Of a stretch of 33,110 bases of DNA, positions 26,325-33,110 are shown in pieces. Location of the stretch: the NCBI GenBank assembly GCA_001871575.1, contig MNXV01000070.1, forward strand, positions 1 through 33,110. Direction: 5' to 3'. A model generated the notes under the pieces. That model did not search any database. It was not told where the DNA came from and was given only the letters and a program-made list of their open reading frames with translations. This DNA is from Caldisericum sp. CG2_30_36_11 (GTDB lineage: Bacteria > Caldisericota > Caldisericia > Caldisericales > Caldisericaceae). A program made the position numbers and the translations under genes. Positions within the stretch are counted from its first letter, which is position 1; each line of letters begins with the position of its first letter.

Positions 26325-26832
26325 GCTGTTCTTGGAATTCTTTAAAATCGGTGCCTTTACGTTTGGAGGAGGCCAGGCAATGCTTCCCATAATGCAAAGA
26401 GAACTTGTAATAAATTTAAATTGGATTTCAATGCAGAATTTCCTCCATTTTGTTTCAATTGCAGAAGTTACTCCTGGACCTATTGCTATTAATATGGCAA
26501 CTTTTATAGGATATGAGACGCAAGGTATAACTGGTGCGATTTTCTCTACCGCAGGAGTTGTTGCTCCATCTTTTATTATAATCCTCCTTATTGCGATGGC
26601 TGCAACTAAATTCCGTGAGAATCGAGTTTATCAGGCATTTATGAGTGGCGTGCGCCCGGTACTCCCCGCACTTCTCGTAAATGCAGTGTACCTTATAGTT
26701 GCAGAAGGTTTCAAAGGAATAGCTCCCTTTGTATTGGCTGCTGTCACCTTTTTTGTCTTCGCAAGATGGAGAAAAATTAACCCGGTTTTCCTTCTTATCA
26801 TTGCGGGTATAGCAGGCATTTTGTTTCTGTAA
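26311..26832 (+). CDS. chrA: Chromate transporter (CHR domain), second half-size subunit
   Basis: FFKIGAFTFGGGQAMLPIMQRELV, IAEVTPGPIAINMATFIGY; ORF track start 26269, but ATG at 26311 overlapping the upstream stop is more natural. Confidence 0.9.
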   Translation: MMVIKLFLEFFKIGAFTFGGGQAMLPIMQRELVINLNWISMQNFLHFVSIAEVTPGPIAINMATFIGYETQGITGAIFSTAGVVAPSFIIILLIAMAATKFRENRVYQAFMSGVRPVLPALLVNAVYLIVAEGFKGIAPFVLAAVTFFVFARWRKINPVFLLIIAGIAGILFL

Positions 26833-26885
26833 TTTTTATTGCAAAGTGCCAGGTACCCGGGAATATTTTTTGTTGGGTTTTTAAT

Positions 26886-28220
26886 TTAATCAGTTATGAA
26901 ATCTTCTTCGTCTATTTCTTCTTCGTAGCTTTCTTCTTCGACTCTCATAATAACAGGGAAAAGAAAAGATAACAGAGAGATGATTACTATCATACCTCCA
27001 GCTAAAAAGCTGAGCAGCGAAATTGCACCACCGTTCCCATCTCCGAAAATTGAAATAAGATTTATAGATTTGTTAAGAACAATTACTGAAGAGTTATTGA
27101 AAATGGGTGTTAAAAAATTATCAACGAGCGGGCCGCTCGTTGCCATTGGTAGAATACTAACACATTGGGCGATAACTCTTCTTGCCGAAAAAACCCTTCC
27201 CTGAAGATCTGGTGGAACTTTTGACTGCCATATTGCCTGATTTGAGGAATTGGTGATTACTCCGAAGACTCCGATTATAGAACAAGCCACGATATAAGAG
27301 ACAAGAGTTTTTGATAGTCCAAGAATGATGGCTCCTGTCCCAACCAGCATTATTCCAAAGATAAGGCTGAATATTTTTCTTTTTGTTCCCCCCCAGGCTG
27401 TCATTAACAATCCGCCGACAATACCTCCTATACCGAAAGCTGATTCAACCGTTCCAAGAAATACCGTGTTGTTGTTTGTTTTTGCAAGTATCATTGGAGC
27501 AATAAGGGTAGTATAAAAACCCGCAAAAAGATTTACGAACAGAAAAAGTAAAAGTAAATAGAACAATGGTCTTCTCTTGAATATATAAGGAAAACCAAAA
27601 ATAGCATCTTTAAACAGATTTACTTTTTCCTCAACCTCTTTCCTGATATCAGGAATAACGACCCATAAAACTGCTCCGATTGCAAATACAAAAGTGATGA
27701 TATCTATTGTCATAATTCCGCTGAGTTTAATTATTGGAAGCAGCGCTCCTGCAACGATTGGTGCTATAACCATTGGGGCAGTCTCTGTAAGTGAAAACAG
27801 GCCATTCGCTCTCCCGTACTCCTCTTTTTTTAGCATGATGCTTATTGTTACAGAGTAAGCTGGCCACTGGAATGCATTAAAGGCACCGGAAATAAAAGAA
27901 GCAATATAAATAAACCAGAGCGTAAGGTTGTTAGTCTTATACAGGATTAAAGTTATAATTGTTATTATACCTGCTGCTAAGTCCGGGAGAATTAGCGATC
28001 TCTTTTTTGGCCATCTGTCAATTAGTGCACCAGCGATGGGAATGAAAATTATGTTTGGAATGAAGAAAAGTGTTGCGACTATGCTGAATGGAGTTGCATT
28101 TCCTGTTGTCTGCCATATCCAGATTCCTATACCGAATTGTGTCATGCTGGATCCAACCAGTGAGATGATCTGTCCAATAGACATTATTGAGAAGCCTTTA
28201 AACCCTGCAGGTCTTTTCAC
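26886..28220 (-). CDS. MFS transporter (macrolide-efflux-like, MFS_3)
   Basis: MSIGQIISLVGSSMTQFGIGIWIWQTTGNATPFSIVATLFFIPNIIFIPIAGALIDRWPKKR; GTG start with AGGAGAG. Confidence 0.9.
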   Translation of the reverse strand: MKRPAGFKGFSIMSIGQIISLVGSSMTQFGIGIWIWQTTGNATPFSIVATLFFIPNIIFIPIAGALIDRWPKKRSLILPDLAAGIITIITLILYKTNNLTLWFIYIASFISGAFNAFQWPAYSVTISIMLKKEEYGRANGLFSLTETAPMVIAPIVAGALLPIIKLSGIMTIDIITFVFAIGAVLWVVIPDIRKEVEEKVNLFKDAIFGFPYIFKRRPLFYLLLLFLFVNLFAGFYTTLIAPMILAKTNNNTVFLGTVESAFGIGGIVGGLLMTAWGGTKRKIFSLIFGIMLVGTGAIILGLSKTLVSYIVACSIIGVFGVITNSSNQAIWQSKVPPDLQGRVFSARRVIAQCVSILPMATSGPLVDNFLTPIFNNSSVIVLNKSINLISIFGDGNGGAISLLSFLAGGMIVIISLLSFLFPVIMRVEEESYEEEIDEEDFITD

Positions 28221-28501
28221 TTTCTCTCCTTTTTAGAAACCACACAATAATGTTTTAATAAAACTTATTTATTTTCCTTAATTTTATTAAGGTAACTATC
28301 CCATTTTAGTAATTTCAAAGTTTATGTCAAGTTTCAATTGTCTTAATTTACTGCAGTTCTGGTGCAATAAAAGTCATATTTTTACTGTCCTATTTGTGAG
28401 ACGATACCATTTTATAAGGAGGCTTTTTCCTTTGATCTTGTTTATTGCAAAATCTCTTTTTTTCTCTACTTACTTCATATCGTCCTCTGAAAACTTTTGA
28501 C

Positions 28502-29575
28502 CTATTCATATCCTGTTAATTCTACATAGGCAGTACCATTTAGAGATTTCTTTTTAAATAGAACCTTGCCTTCCTGTGCATAATTTTCAGTAATTTCACC
28601 TTTAACATGACAAATCCCTTCCCAGTAAGAGTGTGTTATAAATGATGAAATATGCTGATCTTTAATCAAAGGCAAAACATTAAATTTCATTAATAGATTG
28701 CTGTTTTTACTACCAAATATCTCTATCCTCCAATTCAATGGATATTCTACGCTGTCTTTTGTTTTGAAAGTTTCCTTTGAAGTAATTCTGATATTTTTAA
28801 GTTGAATATTTTTCGAATTTTTGTAGAGGTTTCCAGTCGTCGTCTGTCCATCTTTTCTTCTGAAGTTAAAAATCATTATATAAAGGTCGTCTTCATCAAA
28901 ACGGAGAGAAAACCAGTCCCATTGCAAATTTTTAATATGGAAGTTCCCCCACTGATGGTCGTGCCAGGTGGAACCTGAAACAGGCAAAGTCTCGCCTTTA
29001 AATGTTATGTTTCCGATTGTTTTTAAATTTGGGAATGAAAAATAGTGAGAGGAATCATAAGGCTCATTTTTCATAGCGATAATTCCACTTTTCCCTTGCT
29101 TCATCAGGTCTTGAATTTTAAGATCAAGCTCAATTTTTAAGCCTTGTTGATCGGTTTTAATCCTAAAGCTATTTGATATCGCATCAAACTCTACACGATT
29201 TCCTAATGCAGATATAATCATTTTCTTGCTTTTTCTAAACAAAGACAAAGGATCAAAAGGCAAAACCAGCTCCTTATTATAAAAGGTTCCTTTTTCGACA
29301 TCTGTTATTGATGCGTGAAGGATTCTACTTTCAAATATAGTTCTAGTTATGAAAAACGTTACTTCAAAACCAATTAGTTGCTTTCGTAAAGGAGATTGCA
29401 ACACTCCGGTAAAATACCACCATTCTACATTTGAAGTTCCGTGTAAAAAATGATCGAGGTTGCTAAATTTAACAGAAGAAAGGCGAATGCTTGACTTTCC
29501 TTCTGTACTAATCTCGTAGATTAGATTAGGGACAAATCGTAAAAAGTTCTTTATAAACTCTTTTATTCCATTCAT
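28502..29575 (-). CDS. CrtC/AttH-like lipocalin-fold protein (COG5621-like)
   Basis: NVEWWYFTGVL near the N-terminus and SGSTWHDHQWGNFHIKNLQWDWFSLRFD, signature segments of the CrtC/AttH family. Confidence 0.75.
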   Translation of the reverse strand: MNGIKEFIKNFLRFVPNLIYEISTEGKSSIRLSSVKFSNLDHFLHGTSNVEWWYFTGVLQSPLRKQLIGFEVTFFITRTIFESRILHASITDVEKGTFYNKELVLPFDPLSLFRKSKKMIISALGNRVEFDAISNSFRIKTDQQGLKIELDLKIQDLMKQGKSGIIAMKNEPYDSSHYFSFPNLKTIGNITFKGETLPVSGSTWHDHQWGNFHIKNLQWDWFSLRFDEDDLYIMIFNFRRKDGQTTTGNLYKNSKNIQLKNIRITSKETFKTKDSVEYPLNWRIEIFGSKNSNLLMKFNVLPLIKDQHISSFITHSYWEGICHVKGEITENYAQEGKVLFKKKSLNGTAYVELTGYE

Positions 29576-29794
29576 ACATGCTTTCAGAATCCCCTATCTT
29601 CTATTCTCATATTTCAATTGTACCGAGATAAAAAATTTCTCAAAAGCCAGCTTTGCTAAAAATTTTATTAATCTTTTTCTCCCCCCTCTGCATATTTATA
29701 TGTAAGTGGTGGAGCTGCGCAGAGAAGGAATTCCTCTCCATCATCAAAAACTTGTCCTGAACTTATTTCAGGAAAATATTATGGGGGTGTAATA

Positions 29795-29998
29795 ATGACA
29801 GTATTACAGAATCCAGGAAGACTTAACATGGTTTTCACTCTTTCTGACAGTTCAATAAGAAGGGAACGCATTGGAAATGTTATACCTACGGCTCTTGACC
29901 AGGATTTGTATGACATTACGGTTGCTATTGCTAACCTGTTAAATGACGTTCTATTCGACATAAGGCTTGCCACAAGCAAGACCTATGCTGCATAATTC
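29795..29998 (+). CDS. DUF1659-like small protein
   Basis: 66-aa protein ...YDITVAIANLLNDVLFDIRLATSKTYAA; size and context match DUF1659/DUF2922 pairs. Confidence 0.5.
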
Positions 29999-30073
29999 GC
30001 AAAGACGACGAATACAAAGGAGTAAACCTGCTGAAGAAGAGCACGGGTTAGAAGGGAGTAAAGGAGGTGAATT

Positions 30074-30121
30074 ATGGCTGATACAAGTTCTCAGGTTTTA
30101 AGGCTAGTATTTGGTACATAG
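30074..30121 (+). pseudogene. Truncated DUF2922-like ORF (15 codons)
   Basis: Strong SD AAAGGAGGTG, then ATG...MADTSSQVLRLVFGT*, which resembles only the first beta strand of DUF2922 proteins; immediately followed by an AGAGGC/GCCTCT hairpin. Confidence 0.45.
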
Positions 30122-30122
30122 A

Positions 30123-30137
30123 AGAGGCGAAGCCTCT
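30123..30137. terminator. Short stem-loop, possible terminator after the DUF1659/DUF2922-like pair
   Basis: AGAGGC-GAA-GCCTCT perfect stem; T-rich stretch begins only about 10 nt later. Confidence 0.4.
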
Positions 30138-30328
30138 GTCGGAATTTCATTTTTAAATAACTGAGATTTCTCATCTCTTTCTATTATTAAGTCATATTGA
30201 TATTTCTTACATTTGAGATACTTTTTATTGTCAGTTTATGTATTTTGTTGTTCTTTAAATTTCTTCCTGACTTTTCTACAGTCTTAATCTTGAGTTACTT
30301 ACGTTAAACCATGTAGTATTCGAATGCC

Positions 30329-30862
30329 TCAGGATGTTTCAGATATTTTTTTGCTCTTTACTTCAAAAAAATTGCCACACAGAACTAAACTGAAAACAAC
30401 TGAAACAGTTAAATTTGAAATTAACTGATTTTTTAAGAATGGCAGAGCTCCTGCATAACAGAGTATTAAACCTGCTAAAGTTTTTGGATACATTTGCCAT
30501 GGCTCGAATAACCAAAATAGAAAATTTGAAACTATAAAGAAAACTGCAACCGAATATAGGGTCCTTAAAAATAATTTTTTTCTGTTAAACCAATTAATCG
30601 ATAGAACTATAATTCCATAAGTAATAAATGGGATTAGGTTAACCCAATTCAACTTTGGAACACCAAATGCCAGAATCATAACTAGTATGACTAAGAAATA
30701 TAAGTTGGCTTTTTTGTAATATATTTCTCGATTTAAAACTGTACAGATATACACAAACATAAAAGTTATAATCTCAAAATTCGGTAATACTTTGAAGTAT
30801 CTTAACAAAAGCGCAATCAGTAGCCCGGCTTCTAATAAAACTATTGTTTTAGTTCTAGACAT
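30329..30862 (-). CDS. DUF6580-like integral membrane protein
   Basis: Multi-TM; C-terminal FWLFEPWQMYPKTLAGLILCYAGALPFLKNQLISNLTVSVVFSLVLCG resembles DUF6580 family members; SD AAGGAGG upstream. Confidence 0.55.
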   Translation of the reverse strand: MSRTKTIVLLEAGLLIALLLRYFKVLPNFEIITFMFVYICTVLNREIYYKKANLYFLVILVMILAFGVPKLNWVNLIPFITYGIIVLSINWFNRKKLFLRTLYSVAVFFIVSNFLFWLFEPWQMYPKTLAGLILCYAGALPFLKNQLISNLTVSVVFSLVLCGNFFEVKSKKISETS

Positions 30863-31092
30863 TTTATCTTTGTAACCTCCTTAATTCTTTTCGTCTACTC
30901 GAAGTTAATGTGTCTTATTTTCGGTGCTTTTTACCATTTATAATATACTCATTTTAAATCAAAAGTGAAATTAAATCTTAAAACACACAAAGTGGTATGT
31001 AAAAACTTAAAATTTGCAAAAAGTTTTTACTAAGCGCATTATATTGAAAATTATGTGTAGCAAATGAAGATTAATTCAGTTGTGGAAGCGCC

Positions 31093-31108
31093 AAATTGTT
31101 GACAATTT
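31093..31108. promoter_or_regulatory. Palindrome AAATTGT-TG-ACAATTT, candidate MarR-type operator
   Basis: Perfect 7-bp arms, 2-nt spacer, upstream of the marR promoter. Confidence 0.45.
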
Positions 31109-31196
31109 TCCTTTTTTAGGAGCGATACTACTTAAAGTTGACAAATTTCGAGGAGTTAAGTGAAGCTTCTCTTTTATTTTTTTGTTAGTCTTTTAC

Positions 31197-31225
31197 TTGC
31201 ATATACAACTAATTTATGCTATAAT
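31197..31225 (+). promoter_or_regulatory. Promoter of the marR-MATE operon
   Basis: TTGCAT - 17 nt - TATAAT. Confidence 0.7.
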
Positions 31226-31239
31226 TGCCCGAAGGTGTT

Positions 31240-31698
31240 ATGGAAATGGATAAAAATACTTTTTGGAATTATTTTACCTATATATCGAGGTATACGAAGA
31301 GTTACACGGCTTGTAAGCTCAGGGAGTTTGGCATTGGCAGTGGCCAGTCGAATATTTTGAGGTTTTTAATCCATGCAGGAGATGGGATAAGTCATGAAGA
31401 AATATGCGACAAGCTTGAGCTTAACATGACCACTGTTTCAAGGGCATTGCAAAAATTGAAGGAGAACGGGTACATAGAAGAAGTTAAGGGTGAAAAGGAT
31501 AACAGAATAAAAAAGATATATCTTACAGAAAAGGCGAAAAAATTGGGACAGTTTATTGAAAGCACAAAAAATGATTTAGTAGGTATTCTTTTTATTGGAG
31601 TTGGCGATAGCGAACTGGAAACTTTCATAAATATCCTTAAAAAGATTTACCAAAATGTAAAAAAAGAAGAAAATAGAAAGGAAAAAATTCATGGATAA
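31240..31698 (+). CDS. MarR-family transcriptional regulator
   Basis: wHTH region GISHEEICDKLELNMTTVSRALQKLKENGYIEEVKGEKDNRIKKIYLTEKAKKL. ORF track start 31225 lies within the -10 box, so ATG at 31240 is preferred. Confidence 0.9.
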   Translation: MEMDKNTFWNYFTYISRYTKSYTACKLREFGIGSGQSNILRFLIHAGDGISHEEICDKLELNMTTVSRALQKLKENGYIEEVKGEKDNRIKKIYLTEKAKKLGQFIESTKNDLVGILFIGVGDSELETFINILKKIYQNVKKEENRKEKIHG

Positions 31699-33094
31699 AA
31701 CGACCGAGATGTTAGCAAACGAAGGTATAGGATCTTTACTGTTTAAGTTGTCGTTTCCTGCTGCAATAGGAATGATGGTGCAGGCATCGTACAATGTCGT
31801 TGACGCAATATTTGTCGGAAGAGGCGTTGGCCCGATGGGAATAGCCGGTATAACAATTGATTTCCCCATTCAGATAGTGGTAATGGCGGTTGCGCAGATG
31901 ATTGGCATAGGTGCTGCGTCTATTGTGTCGAGAAGTCTTGGTGCTCAGAATAAAGAACGCGCAGAAAAGGCACTGGGAAATTCATTTACATTGTCGTTAG
32001 GGATAGGTTTGCTGATAACGGTTCTTGGTCTTTTATTTATAAATCCGTTGCTGAAAGTTTTTGGTGCAACTTCAACGATTCTTCCTTTTGCAAAAGATTA
32101 TATGAGTGTTATCCTTTTCGGATCCATTTTTACCATATTTGGCATGGCGTTAAATAGCATAGTAAGAGCCGAAGGAAACGCCAGGATCGCCATGTGGACG
32201 ATGCTTATAGGTGCACTAATGAATATAGGACTTGATCCACTTTTCATATTCGGGTTCCATATGGGGATTAAAGGTGCCGCGATTGCAACAGTGATTTCAC
32301 AATTTGCAACATTTATCTGGCTTTTAATCTATTATTTAAGTGGCAAGAGCGTTATGAGAGTTTATATAAAGAACTTTAAAATTGACCTCTCTATTGCAAA
32401 AGAGACTTTCGCAATAGGTCTGTCTTCTTTTGTAAGACAAGTATCTGCAAGCTTAATGGTTGCAATATTAAACCATGTTCTGGCATTTTATGGCGGGGAC
32501 ATTGCTATAACCATATATGGACTTGTAAATCGTTTGGCGTCGTTTGTATTGATGCCAACATTTGGCATTGCACAGGGTTTTCAGCCAATTGCTGGATTTA
32601 GTTACGGAGCCAAAAGGTATGACAGGACTAAAAGAAGCATATACTTAGCGTCAATCACTGCAATTCTTGTGGCAACTTTTGGTTTTTTGATAATGGAGTT
32701 ATTTCCGTACCAGCTTGTTCGTATGTTCACGACTGACCAGTCGCTAATAAATATGACTGCAATACCATTGAGGATAGTAGTTTTGGTGTTTCCATTAATA
32801 GGTTTTATGGTGATTGTTTCCACTATGTTCCAGGCAATTGGCAAGGCTTTACAGGCATTTGTTCTTTCTATGGCAAGGCAGATTATATTTCTTATACCGT
32901 TAGTTCTCATATTACCAAAATTCTTCAAACTACCAGGGGTGTGGTACTCTTTTCCTATTGCAGATTTCTTAACTATGTTTTTGAGTGCTTTGTACTTGAT
33001 ACCTGAAATTAAAAAATTAGACAAGAAAATATTAGAAATTCGTAAACAACCTGTTGAAACAGTTCCTGTGAGTGAAGAAGAAAATATTTTATAA
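31691..33094 (+). CDS. MATE-family multidrug efflux transporter (MepA-like)
   Basis: 12-TM protein; FPAAIGMMVQASYNVVDAIFVGRGVGPMGIAGITIDFPIQ and GIAQGFQPIAGFSYGAKRYDR; overlaps marR. Confidence 0.92.
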   Translation: MDKTTEMLANEGIGSLLFKLSFPAAIGMMVQASYNVVDAIFVGRGVGPMGIAGITIDFPIQIVVMAVAQMIGIGAASIVSRSLGAQNKERAEKALGNSFTLSLGIGLLITVLGLLFINPLLKVFGATSTILPFAKDYMSVILFGSIFTIFGMALNSIVRAEGNARIAMWTMLIGALMNIGLDPLFIFGFHMGIKGAAIATVISQFATFIWLLIYYLSGKSVMRVYIKNFKIDLSIAKETFAIGLSSFVRQVSASLMVAILNHVLAFYGGDIAITIYGLVNRLASFVLMPTFGIAQGFQPIAGFSYGAKRYDRTKRSIYLASITAILVATFGFLIMELFPYQLVRMFTTDQSLINMTAIPLRIVVLVFPLIGFMVIVSTMFQAIGKALQAFVLSMARQIIFLIPLVLILPKFFKLPGVWYSFPIADFLTMFLSALYLIPEIKKLDKKILEIRKQPVETVPVSEEENIL

Positions 33095-33110
33095 AAATAT
33101 TTTTTAGAAT

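Noticed and set aside
26833-26886. Terminator between convergent chrA and MFS genes
   Set aside because: GGTACC and CCCGGG short palindromes are present near a T-run, but no extended stem could be drawn.
28276-28292. Hairpin CCTTAAT-TTT-ATTAAGG upstream of the MFS gene
   Set aside because: AT-rich 7-bp palindrome without a T-run or partner site; expected by chance at this base composition, though an operator cannot be excluded.
28417-28501. Small ORF after AAGGAGG at ~28420 (TTG start, LILFIAKSLFFSTYFISSSENF)
   Set aside because: TTG start and only 22 codons of hydrophobic low-complexity sequence in AT-rich DNA; the SD-like motif could pair with the following TTTCCTT. Not enough support.

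Overview
AT-rich bacterial chromosomal window, probably a thermophile-like lineage (impression only; no phylogenetic test was possible). From left to right: (1) the C-terminal part of a serine-recombinase-like gene that reads through into the antisense strand of a tRNA-Leu(CAA) gene; (2) plsY; (3) an ECF sigma factor with a probable membrane anti-sigma factor, convergent with a three-repeat secreted protein; (4) a PAP2 phosphatase; (5) overlapping glmM-glmS; (6) a DMT/EamA transporter with an extreme His-rich tail; (7) a complete oligopeptide ABC transporter operon (oppABCDF) on the minus strand; (8) an MBL-fold hydrolase; (9) a LytS-type kinase and LytTR regulator followed by CstA, a 91-aa orphan protein, a single-domain ArsA/Get3-like ATPase and an N-terminally anchored orphan protein; (10) moaD-moaE-rseC-like; (11) a COG0731-type radical SAM protein divergent from an MFS-chrA-chrA operon; (12) a second MFS transporter, a CrtC/AttH-like lipocalin-fold protein, a DUF1659-like small ORF with a truncated DUF2922-like partner, a DUF6580-like membrane protein, and a MarR-MATE efflux operon. 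The best candidate for an undescribed system is the CstA / 91-aa / ArsA-like / 223-aa membrane-anchored cluster behind the two-component system. It contains an 11-bp perfect hairpin capped by a C(UUCG)G tetraloop at the start of the 91-aa ORF. A second cross-window signal is that several genes (plsY, the ECF sigma, glmM, the MBL hydrolase, moaD) have a TATAAT-like -10 box only about 5-8 nt upstream of the start codon and no Shine-Dalgarno, suggesting leaderless mRNAs. No CRISPR array, rRNA or intact IS element was recognised.
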